DNA from: Aurifilum marmelostoma
Lineage: Eukaryota > Ascomycota > Sordariomycetes > Diaporthales > Cryphonectriaceae
Assembly (NCBI GenBank): GCA_027559495.1
Contig: JAMXSV010000026.1
Location: forward strand, 1,798,001-1,862,000
Reading direction: 5' to 3'
Length of the DNA: 64,000 nucleotides
Every line of letters starts with the position of its first letter. The stretch's first letter is position 1. Made by a program: the position numbers and the translations under genes. Shown here in pieces: positions 23,538 through 37,351 of this stretch. A model generated the notes under the pieces. That model was given only the letters and a program-made list of their open reading frames with translations. It did not search any database and had not been told where the DNA came from.

Positions 23538-23770
23538 GTACCGCGTACGGGGTACATGAATACCCTGGATCGAGGGAGGGGAGGCTACCTTGGCCCCGTT
23601 GGGAGCAGGGCTAAGTATGGTAAGTACATGGGTACAGAAAGGAAAAAGGAAAATAGTGAGGCCAAGAGGAGAAACAGGAAGAGCAGGTACAGGCAGTGGC
23701 CCTGGCAAGCATGTGTGGCTGCGGGATGTGAGAATGTACCGTCGTACTGTGAGGGTAGTACACGGTACGG
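23538..23770 (+). promoter_or_regulatory. Second cluster of GTAC palindromes
   Basis: About ten GTAC tetramers lie in 235 bp, several as GGTAC or as closely spaced pairs, 0.6-0.8 kb upstream of the Q-rich gene start. The position would suit an upstream control element; the role is inference. Confidence 0.35.
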
Positions 23771-26700
23771 TGGAATAAGCGGTAGGACCAGGTCGGGGCC
23801 TGTCGCGCCCTGACGACCTCAAGGATCTGTTTCTTTGCTTGGAACTTCCTCTTGGTGTAAATGGGAAGCGGATGAGCTAAGAGCCACAAGGTGGGATTCT
23901 CTGTGTGTACTTCTATGTGTGCGCTTAGTGTGTGTGAACAAGGGTCAGACTGCTGAGGAGTTCCGGCCCTTCGATTATGGGTCCACACACACATACTACT
24001 ATGTTGGTGCCCACACCCACACCCCCTGCCCACTCAGACGGGATCTGTGTGGAGTTTGTTGTCCAAGGGCTGGTTTCCAGGCCAGCGACCGATAGTCATG
24101 CCTAGCCGCAGGCAGAGGAGGAAAGATCTCTGCTTCGTGTGCCGTCTTGTACAGGAACAGCACGAAACAAAGCAGCAGCAGCGTCACTACCACCACCGCC
24201 GCTACCACTACTACCTAGTGCATGTGTATGTGTCAGACAAAGTCGCCAAGGGGAATGAATGCCCACGGGACAAGGGGACCGGTAGACCATTCGATACCAG
24301 ACTTGGTCTTGTGTTCCTTGGGCGCGAATGCACATAGTACCTCCCATAGTACCACAATTTGGTATGGAGAATCCCGGTCTGTGCCGGATTTTGGAATGTT
24401 TTCATAGAAAAGTGGCCCGCTTTCTGGGGCCAGGACAAGAAAAGACCAGCGCGGCAAAAGGCCTCGCGAAAGTGCGTGTGTGCGTTTGTGTGTGTGTGTG
24501 TGTACCTGTGCTGAGGCGTGGGGCGACAGAAAAAAGGACTGACAGGCCCGGCCAGACAATCCGCCCGCTCGACAAAAAAACCGACATGGCATCCCTCCGC
24601 GCAGGGAGTAGTGCCAGGAGCCGCGTCAAAGTGTCTATCTGTGGGTTCGGTCAGCAGGCTGTGGGAGAACGTGTGTGGATCACAACCGCGTGTGGTCAAG
24701 CCGGCTGAGAACTCCAAAGCACTTCTGACCGACGTATCAGACAGGCCCGAGAAGGCAGCCTCTACCCAACAGTGGCACACCTCCCTGCGACGTGCAGCCA
24801 TGGTTCCGCAAGGATGTGTGCATCTGCAATGGCGGGGACAAGGGGTCAGGATGCAGGAGCCCTAGCCCAGGCCCCAGAGAGTAGGGTTGCATCTCAAGAT
24901 GCAAATGCAGATGGAGACATGATGGTGGGTCGGGAGAGGAGGGGGGGTCTCAGCAGGGAGGCGTGCTCGTAAACAAGAAAAAGAGAAAAAAAAAAAAAAC
25001 TTCTGAAGCGGGATGGTGGTGGTGCCAGCGAGTTGCAGTAGTCGCCCTTCAGCCAGAGCCAAGTGTGTCAGTGCGCATTTGACACCCCCTTGTCTCCCTG
25101 CCCAATCACAGTGTTTCCACATAGGAGGTGTGAGGGGGTTTTAGAAGTGGGGGCGTCGATGCAGTAGAGTTGTGGTCGGCGTGGTGCGCTGAAGAGCAAG
25201 GGGGGTTTGGTACCAAGTACACCAACCCCGACCCAGGCGAATCGATGGTCGAGCAAGGATACCATTGGAACAGACGACTGGTTTCTGTTTTTACCCACAC
25301 ACTAGCATATCCCAGGCAGTGGTCCGCGGCCATGGCTCTGGCCCAAGAGGCCAAAGCCGAGGGCGTGCCATCGCGGCGGGACTGGATGAGACTGGGAGGC
25401 TCGCGAATAGCAGTGAAACTGTGGGCCAACACAGTCCTCTCCAGAGAGGTTCGAGCAAAGCCTCCACCCGCCAGCTGCATGCTGCTGGATCTGGCTGGAG
25501 CCTGGTCTCTAAGCCCAACAAATGAGCCACCGTACGGTGACATCAATCCGTGGCAAAAAAATCTAGAGGAAAAAGGGTAGCCCGTCTCGACACTGTCTGA
25601 AGTTAACGCAGGCCGTAAGCGGTAACAAGGAAAATACCGAGCGCGGTGCGGATTAGAGTGCTTGTCTGGCGGCACCACAGCAACTGTAGCCGGCCCTTGT
25701 GCCTTTCATGCACATAGCGTGCCCTGCGTGCATAGTAGCATAGCACCCACAGCACCACGGAATGCAAGTGCACACATCGCTCGCCCCATAGCTGCCGCCC
25801 TGGGTTTGCATTGGCTGGTGTCGGGCATGCATGGTCATGGTTGATGAGCAGTGTGCCGCAGTGTTGAGCCAGCAGCGCTACAGGGAAGCCCGTCCATGCT
25901 CAGACCCCGCCCGCAGCGTACGGCCTAGAGTCGCGGCTCAGTGTGTCGGTTCGTACGCAGTAAGATTGCAATGTCGTAAGATACAGGCCAGCTCAGCCCC
26001 TCGGGTGGCGACCTCGTAGGCTTGTTCCAGGATGGGGATGAGCCCCAGAGTTTCGCCGTTGGGCCTGCCATTTTGGGCTTTCCAGGCGCTGGGACAGGGA
26101 GCAGGTCAGGTCAGCGCACCTGACGCCGGATGCCTGACACTCTCCCACACACACCACACACCATAATGGCCGCAATGAAGCTAGGTGATGGGACCAAGAG
26201 CGGACCAAGGGGGGGGGGGTTGTTCTCCTGGGCGCAGAAGACCATCTGTGCGGCGTGGGTAGGGGTCGAAGTGTGTACTCCCACCCACCCCCCCCCCCCT
26301 TCTCCCCCCCCCCCCATTCTCGTCCCTCAACTAAGCTGCCTGCATCGTGTCCCCTGTGTGCAAATGTCTATTACGCGTCTAGTGATGAGCAAGCCGCTCT
26401 TGCCGGACGCCAACGCTGTGTGCCTCCGCTGCACAATGCAGCAGACGGCAGGTTTGATGACTTGGCACACACGCATACACACACACACAACCTGTATCTC
26501 GTCGTAACAACCTAATGCCGCTCGGCCTGCGGGGGTCTTGAGGCAGTCAGACGCGAGGCGAGCGGCCACTGACTGTGGCGTCGTCCTATCGTCTCCTGGC
26601 TATCCGAGCTTGCTCTTGTCTGATGGCGGTCACGACTACAAACCTGCGATCACACCGTCAGGGCTGGGCGGATCCAGGCCAAGACCCCGGTGTTCTTGCC

Positions 26701-29700
26701 GATGGTTGCCTCGCAGCACACACATCAGGTACTAGCAGTCTCCCTTGCCGACGACGCATGACGCGAGGGCGGTATGCACAGAACATACCGAGACGCAAGC
26801 TGTATTGTTTCTGACGGAGTTGGTCAGGCGCTGCACAGCACACCACGGCACCATCAAAGATCCGTTAGGGGGTGGGTTTCGTCTCGGCTGTACGGATTCA
26901 CAGACTCGTCTCATTTCCGTCCCCGTAGAGTTTAGCGATCACACACAGTCGCTGATCAACAAGACGTACCAGGTCAGGCCCGACAGAAAGACTGGAGGGC
27001 ACACAAAGCAGACCAGCATTCATGAAAATGGGGACTAGGAGAGGAAGGGGGAAAAAAAAAAAAATCAGAAGAGCAACTTTTTCTCTTGGAGGTCCGCCGC
27101 GGCAGGATTGCATACCAGACGCGGTAAATGGGGCCGAGGGGTTGAAAATATTGACCAGCAGGAAGCCAAATGTCTGACGAGTACGGAGAGAGGGATGAAA
27201 GATCATCTCTTGGGGCAGATTGTGAGCAACGGAGTATTGCGATGGACCGCAGAAGGGGGGGGGGCTAGTCACAAGGAGAGAGAGAGATTGGCGGAGCAAG
27301 AAGGAATGAGACCCTGAGGAACCTTGCTTTGCTGAGCAGGGCTCTGGCAGGCGCTGTGGACTGAGCCTGGGACAGGGGTTTACTTGGTGCTAAAACCCGG
27401 ACCTGCTTGGACTACCTGGCCACTACTAGCCTACAGGCAGCCCCTACATAGTACTGCGACGCACCCGTGGCACCGTAGTACAGCCCCTCCCTCGCCTGCA
27501 GGATTCATTACTTGGCCCTCTGGCTTCAGCACAGTCAGTCAACCAGCCCAACTCGTCTTTTTTTTACAACCATCTTGCCTGAGCTATCACGCGAGACGGA
27601 CAAATCCCACCCTCACAAACAATGCCCCACCGTCCCCCCCCTCCTTCTCTCGGCCCCCTCCCCCTGTGGGCTACAGCTCCTGGTCACCTATAATTTATGG
27701 CCAGTTTAGGTGCGCACCCCCGCCGAACGCCAGCGCTTCTACTGAGTACATGCTGAACCTGGCGGCGGTTGGGGACAAGGAGGCAGGCCCGCGACATTCC
27801 TAATGCGAGAAAGACCAGAAATGCAACAGCACTAAATCAGGTATTGCGCTGGCACGGCAGTCGGGTCAGACGGTGTGGCACCCCTCTTGTCTGAGGTCCC
27901 CATATCCCAAGCCATTCCAATCACAGTGTTCCTACGCCACACAAACTACACCGTATACGTACAAGGCAGGCCTGGCAGGGACTTTCTTTGTTGTTTCCCC
28001 TTTCTAAAGGCAATCCGTTGGCCTCCCTGGCTTGAAAAGGCTTAGACAAAGACCACAAAGTTCTGGCTTCATCTGTTGCTGCGGCCTGCCCGCTGCCGTG
28101 TCTGAGTCTGGATGGCTCAAGCGCTTATGAAGTCTGACGATCATTTGCGCCGTCTCAGAAAATTAAAGGCTGCGATCCTGTTGCTACAAACACGGTCTGG
28201 ATAGTACCATCTCATTAGCGGGTACCATGGTGTGTACCTCTATAGTGGTCTGTAGAGTCGTGCCAAGAGGGGCCGCAGTTGGTAAGCCTGCCAGAGCCTA
28301 CCACCATGACGTTTTACGTCAGCGGTCTTCTTTCGCTGTGGGAAGGCGCGAAACTTCTGGGTACGGCACTACTTCGGTACTTTGGTACTTGCAGGTTTCA
28401 ATCGCCCATGGCCTCGCTTTCCCGGGATGGGGTAGGATCTGCTCCAGTGCTCGGATAGCGACTTCCAGTTCCGATCTCACTCGCAGCGGAAATCGATTTC
28501 GTGTGCCCTCTTTCCTCCTACTCGCTCACTCACCCACCTGTTTCCCCTCCCTCCCTCCCTTACTTTCCTCCCTCCAGTGCTCCCCTCCCTCTTCATCCCC
28601 GTCACAGGCAGCCCAGCACGACACGGCACACACAACACACTTAGCAAGGAATCTGGCCAGGTCAGGGCTGATCCAAGATCTATCTGCGACCCGTCTCATT
28701 TCCGTCCTGGTAGGTCAATGATGGACCAGACAAAGACAGCCATCCATATTACTGCATGAGCCAGGCAAGCAAGGCAGGCTCTTTGGGCTCTCTGGATCTG
28801 CACCTGCGCCCAAAGCAGGGAACTTTTCCCCCCCCTCCCCTGTGATCGCGCTCCCTGCTGCATGCAGGTTTTCATGCTCTCACGACATTCAGAAGGGGGA
28901 CCTCTACCCAGAGGCGATGGCCATTCGTTCGCTGTCACGCTCAAGACCTTTTCAAGTAGTATGACGCCGAGACACGGACGCAGCACAACGCATACCATAC
29001 AGTGCATGCATCTCTCACCATGCTTCACTAGCTCCTCAGAGCCTAGCTGCTTGTCGAGTCTCAGCAGCTTCATGTAGCAGTCGGCTGCTGCTCCTGGCAT
29101 TTGGCTCGCAGCCTGTGGACTAGATCTCAGCCCTCGTCGACCGCGAGGTCAACCCCGCTGGCCATCTGGACCATGCCGCACGGGTCCTCAGCCGGAGTCC
29201 CAGGTCTCGAGTTCGAACATTAGCATCTTTAGTCTGTGATGCATGCGCACAAGGGGGGTTTTTTCGTTGGTGCCTGCTCGTGTATCGGCTCCGGTCTCGA
29301 GCCTGAGGCTTCCACTCTCATCGCCTCAGGCGCTACGGATATGCCGCGCTGCATGGTGCATGCGTCTCGTTTCGACCTGCGCACGCTGGGGTTGAGGATC
29401 GGCCTCGTCTGCTGAGCGGCAGAGACCATCCGACCTAGCCGCGACCCCCCAGAACTGCTGCACGAGCAACTCCCGATCACGCTGGACAGGCGAGTCATAA
29501 AGTAGCAGCGAGTAGGAGATGCTGTAGCTCGCTGGCCGGCATGATACTGGCGCAAAACCTCAGCAGCGATGGGACGCGAGAATGCAGCGGCTGGACCGCC
29601 GCCGCCCGTCATTGGACTGGTTTCTGGAACTTGCATAGGGCGCTTGGCTGTTGACGGTCGACCCGCTGTTCCTCACTGGCCCCCTCGTGGACTTGTACCG

Positions 29701-31866
29701 CGACCAGGGCTAACAGTGGTGGTAGCCATATTGTGGCGTGCTGCAGATGCTGGTACGCTGTGCGCCGAGTGGCATTGGCCCTCAATTTCCCTCACCTGCC
29801 GCACCTGAACTTGCTACAGGAGCGGTTCACACTTTTGTCCACCACCACCGCCACCACTACCACCTTGGCCACGGACCATCGACATGATCAACTCGCCGTG
29901 GGGCCAGGACAGAAAGTCAAGCCGAGAGAGCTACTGGGTACGTAGCTACCAAGTGGAGGCGCTGGCGGTATGACGACAGGGGTTCGGGCGGGAACATTTC
30001 ATCTGTAAGTCAATCTCGAAATCCCGTCAACTTGTATCCCCTGTCGCTGGTACTACCCTGAAACGTGAGGTGTGCTCCGGCGCGGCGGTACCTCTCCTCA
30101 AGGGCACACTCGCTTGTTCAGGACCTCCGCCTCCTTGGCCACCCGTTGTGTCAAGCGAATGCTCATCTCGTCCCGAATGACGACTCTTAGCATTGTATAC
30201 CCAATACGGAAAGGAATCTCGCTGTTCTGCACCCATGAGTGCGATCGAGTCGTGGCGCCCATGCCGCGATAGTCGCCCTCCAGCGATGCAAAGAGGGGAG
30301 AAGAAGGGGAAAAAAAAGCAAACGTCAATACCGTTCATCATTCGCAGATCTATCACTATACCTAAACCTATCACCGGCCCCCCCCCCCCCCCTGCCCGGG
30401 ACCAAGCTGGGTACTTGGGTACATACTTTAGTGCAGATGTCGAGGATTTCGCCCAGGAGCCATTTCCATAAGAATTCCCCTCTCCAACACCCAACCCCTC
30501 GGGGGGTTGCCACGGGCCGCAGGATGGCTTGAGGAACAGCCCCGGTTGAAAGCCAGGGTTGAAAGAGCCCTGTCCCCTGTCCGGCCCCAGACTGCATGCA
30601 GATGTGTCGAACAGGGCACTGCAGGGCCACTACCAGGCCCCAAACCTAAAAGCCGTTTCGAGGCCAGATCACAGAGCCCCATGTCATTGAACGGTCCTTG
30701 GACGCCTCCACCAGACGCCGACAGGGACCAGCTGCCAGATCATCGAAACACAGGCTTGACAGGGTAGTTATGCACCATCTTACCACCACCACCACCAGCA
30801 GCAAATCATCCCCCCTTCTTTATTGGTGATAGCTGAGCAAGCTATCAACCAGTACCTTGAAGACCAGGTAAGCCTGAAGCTGAGTGGCTCCTGCGTCTAG
30901 GATTCTGGCCTGCCCTCCCACGAGCAAGGTGCGGTATCGAAGGTGCCGAGACTCCACAATCAGTGAGATACCATAGGACCCAAGGCCTACGTGAACAGGG
31001 CTCGAAAATCCGCTGTGCCTCGGCGATCAATGCAGCCTGTCCTCATCGCATCAACCGCTGCGGATCAGCAACGGACCGCCTCAAAGAGAGATCCGCAGCA
31101 ATTCTTGCATCATCCTCTTGTCATCTTAGCGATCAAGGTCGTCAAGAGAACCCCGATGCAGTGACAGCATTGGCCTCATACTTACCAACACCATCCGACG
31201 ATGGTCTGGCAGGCTTCCTCATGACTCGCCACGCCAAACAAGAGCCAAAGAAGACGAATAAAAGGTTCAATCCAAGAGCAGGCAAAGAGGCTCTTTGCGA
31301 CCTACCACAACATGATCCTCCTCGCCGTCATACGAACCGTGCAATGCCTGGACGAGGTCGGAAGACTGGCTGCATGTCGCAGTACCTGTCCTGCGCTGCC
31401 CCCACACCTCATTCAAGGTCACAAATTTAGTTGGGGTACTACTGTGCATCATAAACACGGTACCACAGCGACTTGTATACGAAGAGCACCTATGGACTAG
31501 TTAGCGGCAATATTGAGCCCCCCCCCCCCCCACTTACCCACCACCCCAGCTGCTCGCCGGAAGCATCCTTTGGCCAAGCACTCTGCATTTCGGACGACAA
31601 AACAGTTCAAACCACACATTGTTCTGGAACCTTACCGAAGTGGATGTGACCGCGGGTGACAAAGTTGCTTACACGGCAACGGTCTTTGACCTGGCGGGGA
31701 TTAGCGACAGTCACTGCTGACAACGTTGCCCCCGACGTGGCACTGTACCATACTACTGTGATACCTCAGCACTGCTCGTGTGATTGTGCCATTTTCTTTT
31801 CCACCGGAAAAGCGCTTGGATAGAGCCTGGAAAGGGTACTAGTTCGGATTTGGGAATCAGGATGTA

Positions 31867-31870
<4 letters not shown>

Positions 31871-31921
<51 letters not shown>
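31871..31921 (+). repeat. (TG)n microsatellite
   Basis: About 25 uninterrupted TG units. Confidence 0.95.
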
Positions 31922-31922
<1 letters not shown>

Positions 31923-33290
31923 TACCTCAATGATGGCTGTTGGCATCCTGACATGGCCTTTTTGTTGGTCTCAGGACCAGCCTCGTCACCATAGGCCCTT
32001 GTACACACACACTAGTCTGGCGGACGACGGTGTTGCAAATTTTTTCTAGAGACGCCCACAGAGATCGTCACCTGTTCACCGTGCATGAAGCACACGACGT
32101 TTGCAGCGCCGCCGTTCCTAAACCTTGATCGCCCGCTATAATCTGTCTGTGCCCCGCTTCAGCTGTGGGTGCCGGACTCACCGCAGAAACTACTCCGTAC
32201 GAAGCCTACCACTTGTCTCAATTCTCAAAGCCATCAAGTGGGGACGAAACGCCAGAGCCCGATGTCACCAAACTGGGACGTTCGAAGTAGCGCTGAAGGT
32301 ATCTTTTTTGTTCACCTCGGCCGCGTAAACTTTCAGGTCTGGGGTCTTGGACACACATCGTCACCAGGTCTGAGGATGCCGCCTGTCCACAAAAAAAAAG
32401 AGAGAGAGAGAGAGAACCCGTGCGTGTGAGATGGCGAGGAGCTTTGATCGAGACTTCTGAAGGACCCGGCTTCTGTGCCAACGACCTGCATCATGTGCGT
32501 GCCAATTAGAATACGACATGGTGAGGAAGGGGTTCGAGCGGAGCGAGACGCCTCGTGACGGCGGTGGAGGAGGGGAGCCTTCTTCCGGCGGCCTGGTGCA
32601 ACCAATTTTCAAAGCAGCAACTGATTCGTGTGCCATCGTCGTGGTGGGCTGCACGCTCGGCTGGGGGTGTTGGACTGGGGAGGGGGGGTCTCATCTTGTT
32701 GGCTGGCTCACCCAAGCCTCCCACTTTCGGCGCTGCTGCACCCTGCCTGGCGCGGATGGAGTGGGCAGCGGGTCGCCGCAGCCTCTGCATTTTCGTCCCA
32801 GGGTGTGTACGCAACCTCCAGGTTGGAACATCGGACGACATCCGCGGCGGAGAAACCATCTTTGTGGGAGAACCCTTGTCTTAACATGTTTTTTTGGGGC
32901 AGCCATGCGAGACTCGCGGTCTGATTCCTGCTGGCTGATGACTCTGCGCCCACGCTTGCCGATCGTTTACGATGCAAAGGTTACGAAACGTCGTGAGGTA
33001 TGGCTCCCCTCGACGCTTCTCCATTGCATTCTATGCCGGTGAATGCATCTTCTGCGAAAGGGAGTGGTCGCATGGGTCATCATGATGTCTGCAGCAGCAT
33101 CACCACCGCCAGCAGGGAACAACCTCGGCGCGGCAGCGAGGAAACTTCGGGTTTCACGGCAATGATGGTACATCTCCCGAAACAACTTCCAGATGTCGCC
33201 CTGACACACGAGGTTATCCGGCACTTTTGTCAGGCGAAGCACGCACGGATAGTGAGCCACACACATATACACACCTAGACACAAGTCCTG

Positions 33291-33322
33291 CACCACCACC
33301 ACCACCACCACCACCACCACCA
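33291..33322 (+). repeat. (CAC)n microsatellite
   Basis: About ten CAC units in the gene-free region. Confidence 0.9.
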
Positions 33323-34572
33323 CACACCACCAGCAGCTATTGACTCAACAAGGTCCTGAACAACCGGACGAAAGATCTCCGGTTATGGCAGGCCTATGCA
33401 GCTTATCAGCACAACCAAACGGATGCCGCTGTCATGGGGTGGCTGAGACATCCCAAGGCCGATCCTCACTCAGAGGCAAAAAAGGCCAGGGACAGAGTCT
33501 GCGTCATCTCGAAAGTGGCACACTAGCGGATCTACCAGGTGGTGAGCAGGCGGCACTGGTTGCGTCGCAGCGGTTATTCGATAATGCATGGGAAGGGCTC
33601 TGCTGACCGACAGCCTTGTCTGCTCAAGCGAATCGGGCGTTCGGTACGACTGTCCAGTCCAGTCGCGTCCCCGTCCAGGGTCTGAACTGGGCGTGCCTAC
33701 TACAGCCAGGCCACCCACTGCGTATTTTCTACGCGGGCCCCCCCTCCCCCTTCCTCCTCCTTCGGGGCCGCGCTGTCCTCGACCCAAGCACGTCTCACGC
33801 ATGTCCGCTGCAAAAATGACAGGGCAGGGCCGTGAGGCACATTTTTAACCTGTCACATCCCCCCTTCGCGCGGCGTCATCGGAACACATGCATGTCTCTG
33901 CAGAAGGCTAAACAAATCCAAACGCTATTTCCGGCATGGAACGGGCGGCGGCGCTCAGCGCGCGGGGGTGGGAGGAGGGATAGGCATGAACAAAAGTGCT
34001 CCTCCTTCTCGGCCTGGACAAGAGCGCCCGGCCATCTAATTCCGGTGGTCCTATAACCCACCGTCCACACGCTCCTGCATGACAAGCGTGGTACACCGCC
34101 CTTTTCTTTGATTTCTGCCCCGTCCTCCAGCCCAACCATGAACAGCCATGACACCTTAGCTAGTTTCAGCGGTTGACTTTTGCCCGACGAACATCTTCCG
34201 CCGCTTGACCAGAGCCAGTACACAGTACCCAGCGACGCGACACACACAAGGTCCACCACACACACCATGCTGCTCGGAGAATTGGCAGGAGTAGCTTGCC
34301 TGCACGTCGTGATGATGCAGAACACTGCATTTACGCCCTCGTTCTCCTCCTCATTATCCTAGCTGTGGATCCCACCCTCTACCTCCCAAGTCACCATGCG
34401 GGCCGCCAGCGAAGCACAAAGTCCTTGACCTTCTCCTCTCGCTAGGGGATCGCCTGGTCACCCCCTTTCCTTTCTGCCCACCAGCGAGTGGTCCATCCTT
34501 CTCTCTGGCTTCGGACATTTCCCCGATGCAAGCGGCGCTCTGACTCAACCACATCCTTTGACCCAATTCTGG

Positions 34573-36371
34573 TCAGATTGCTGCTGCTGTAGGCGGTCTC
34601 TTGGAACCTAATCCTTCAAAGCCGTCCTGTTGGATCTTGGCTGTGGCAAGGTCTACAGCAAACCTCACCGTCTTCTCGACATCCCAGTTTCCCGACCGAC
34701 ATAGCAGGCCATACATTATTCCCGCTATGAAGGTATCACCCGCTCCAATGGCGCTACCCGAGTTTTTCATGTTTTGTTCAAGTCAGCAAGACGTTCTAGA
34801 TCCGCGTCATACCCACCCAATTGTGGGAACTCCGCAGGAAGCAAGCCGATCAATAACGAAAGGGGAAGAGGAATGGGGAGGGTGTGTATGATGGGGGTTT
34901 CGTGTTTCCATACTCGACAATTTGCACGGCTAGATCGGATGCTGGCTCGACATGCAGAACCTCGCGACTTGGTGGTGTGATGGCGTAGGCTCCGCGGGCT
35001 CCCCAAGTGCCCAAAAGAAGGGATCTGTTGCGGTGCCAGGAAGTGAATATGCGTTAGGACGGGTTGGATGCAACGTCTCACACACACCGGCCGGCGCAGG
35101 CCACCACCACCGCCAGAGCCGTCGGGGACCCAATGCCAACTTACGCTCTCGGTGCGACCTCGCCCATCAGACAATCCTCAGCAGTCGCATAGCCCTCGCC
35201 CTACACACACATACACACCAAGAGCCGTCACTTCTGGTCAGCTTGGGCGGTCATCTATGCTGCTACCAACCAGGTGCTTATCGAACAGCAGCGCGCGGCA
35301 CCTGCATTGCATTGCACTGCGATTCCTATGGAAACTTACTCACCTCAGCCCACGTCCGTGAATAGAACACAACGTCCGCCTCCATCGCCAGTCTGCGTAG
35401 CCCCTCTCTGCCAGGCCTCTCGATTTCGACGCTGACGCGAGACCGTGGAGAATGGTGGCGTAAGTACTGGATGCACTTGTCCGTTGTCTCTGGGATACGA
35501 CCCTGTGACTCTCCTATGCTTAGCAGAGCGGCGTTTGGAACCCCCGAGGTGAATTCATGTGATCTCGTATTCGCTGAGATGAGTTCTCTTTATTCCGGTG
35601 CCTCTTGCTCATATGACCGCACAGCATCACTTGCAGCTGAAAGAGGTAGCACGCCAGCTCTGATTGAGCACTTGTCTCGAACAGAGGAAGAGAACAATTC
35701 ATGGGGCGTGACAGGTAGTCTGACAAGCCCGCGGGAGAAGGTGGTGGGTGACGTCTCATGTCTAGCCAAGAAAGTTTGGGTGGTGGTCTTCTCGGGGCTT
35801 TACGCACCTCGAAATGCCACCACGTGTCGGCAGCTTTGTCCTCAAAAGCCTCTGCAACACGGATGAACTCGTCTAGTGTCATCTCAGCTAGCTCATTGTG
35901 GTTCACGATGGTCCGGCTGCCCGTCGCCTGGCTACGGATGATGTAGCTGCTGGCCGCCTCGTTCTGGTCCTCTCGGTGGATGCAGTGGCTAAAGTCGACG
36001 GCACCAGAGTCTCCGAAGGAGGACAGCACCTCTGCCGTAGCTGCGGACCGACGGCTGGGGAGCACAGTGGCCAGGTGCAGCACTACTGCTGCGTCGGGCT
36101 CGACCAGCTGCTGCAGAACCTCGAGCGAGTTGCCGCAGTTCCCACCGCGGCGTGTCTTGAGGCTTGTGGCGCGCAGTTTGGCATCCTCCTTGGGAAAATG
36201 GGGTACACTGTGTGTGAGTGAGAAAGATAGAGAATGATGAATCAGCATGGTTCGGTCTCATCTTCCTTTTCCTGGTTATTTGGGTTTACTGAATCGAGGC
36301 TGGACTGCTGTTGCTGCTCACGTGAGAATGGTGTCGAGGTAACAGGCCCCGACCATGATCAAGTGCTTCAT
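34573..36371 (-). CDS. PfkB-family sugar kinase (ketohexokinase-like), 318 aa, six exons
   Basis: Exons 36371-36322, 36207-35808, 35502-35344, 35200-35145, 35024-34914 and 34753-34573 sum to 957 nt with all phases matching. The product starts MKHLIMVGACYLDTIL, the first PfkB strand, has the substrate-binding KTRRGGNCGNSLEVL segment, ADVVFYSRTWAE, LLLGTWGARGAYAI, and ends with the PfkB signature VDAIGAGDTFIAG, where D265 is the catalytic base. The NCGN pattern resembles animal and fungal ketohexokinase-like proteins more than ribokinase. It should phosphorylate a sugar such as fructose with ATP in the cytosol; the substrate is inferred. The second intron is long (305 nt). Nothing is missing. 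Confidence 0.88.
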
Positions 36372-37346
36372 GGCTGCGTGCCTCCCTACTTGACTTGTCT
36401 CTGGGCGTTCATAGATCGTAGTCCTCGAATGATGGATGTGGTTTGGGAAATTTGCGAATGGCGGCCGGCGATTTTTGTTTGTGCCTGGCGTTGTCTGAAG
36501 AGAGAGAGAGAGAGATCCGTTTGTGTCTTGATCAGGAGAGAGCTTCCTCAGACGCGTTCAGTCTGCAGTCAGCACTGCGCCTTACGTCATAGGCCATGGC
36601 TCTCGAGACTACAACACTACATGGAAACATCAAGACGTCCAACAAGACAACTTGAAGCCGCACATCAACCTTCCAACGAGCCGAGTATGGTGGTTTGGGT
36701 TTTCCACACGACACATTTTGCCATGACCTGCCTAATTACCTTGCAAGTCCCTCAAACGATGAGCTTCGCATAATGTACGTACGTTGGCTTCTACGTTCAT
36801 TAAGCTGCGACCATGATTTGAGGTATGGTGTCTCTGACGTCCGATGGCCGTGGACGCCAGCTGTGATAAGCAAGATGAGGGGTTTTTTTTTTCTTTCTCC
36901 ATATCTCTTGCGGTCCTGTTCCGCTCATGTCAGCCCAGGTGTAATTAATGGTTACAAAGAGCCTCCCATTTGGGGCGGTTCTTTACTAACGCTGCTGGCC
37001 TCATCAGGTATACTACTATATCTCATGAGAAGTTACCAGGACGGAAGCAAAGATCTTGGTTTCAAGCCTGTTAATTACACTGGATCACCAAGTGATCCGG
37101 TCTCAACAGCGCCATTCCACCAAGCCATGCCTCCAGCATAGTTATGATATTGCTTGTCAAGACAAGTCGCAGTGAAGCAACTGAGCTCAACCCATAACTA
37201 ACATTATTGGGCAGAAACTGCAACCGCCCTCGATTCTTGCTGTTGGAGTGGTAAGTACCTTCTCGGTGAGGCTTTGAGACACATAAGACTCAGAGAGCAC
37301 CACACCACACACGAGTTTGAGTTGCTTCTTCTGTGGAAGCCTCCCA
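36372..37346. other. Intergenic, 975 bp, between the sugar kinase and the retrotransposon
   Basis: Upstream region of the kinase gene. A plus-strand frame (36695-37141, 148 codons) is open, but I cannot support it as a gene. A purine-rich (GA)n stretch lies near 36500. Confidence 0.4.
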
Positions 37347-37351
37347 CAGCC
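37347..37351. repeat. 5-bp target-site duplication, left copy (CAGCC)
   Basis: CAGCC directly precedes the TGTTGATG start of the left LTR and is repeated directly after the right LTR. Five bp is the usual size for Ty1/copia integrases. Confidence 0.85.

Larger units (their letters stand above)
22952..34572. other. 11.6-kb region with no recognisable gene
   Basis: I read both strands and found no frame with family motifs, no consistent exon chain and no RNA gene. It holds microsatellites ((TG)n at 31871-31921, (CCA)n at 33291-33322), C12 runs near 26288-26315, C15 at 30378-30392, C14 at 31518-31531, poly-A tracts near 24987 and 27053, and GTAC clusters (23538-23770, 28203-28393). It is upstream of the Q-rich gene and downstream of the sugar kinase. 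It could be a large control region or encode long non-coding RNA. Confidence 0.5.

Noticed and set aside
29195..29225. B-box-like GAGTTCGAACAT suggesting a second tRNA
   Set aside because: No acceptor, D or anticodon stems can be built around it on either strand.
36695..37141. 148-codon plus-strand frame before the retrotransposon
   Set aside because: It has a hydrophobic stretch and a plausible tail, but no family pattern and no supporting splice signals.
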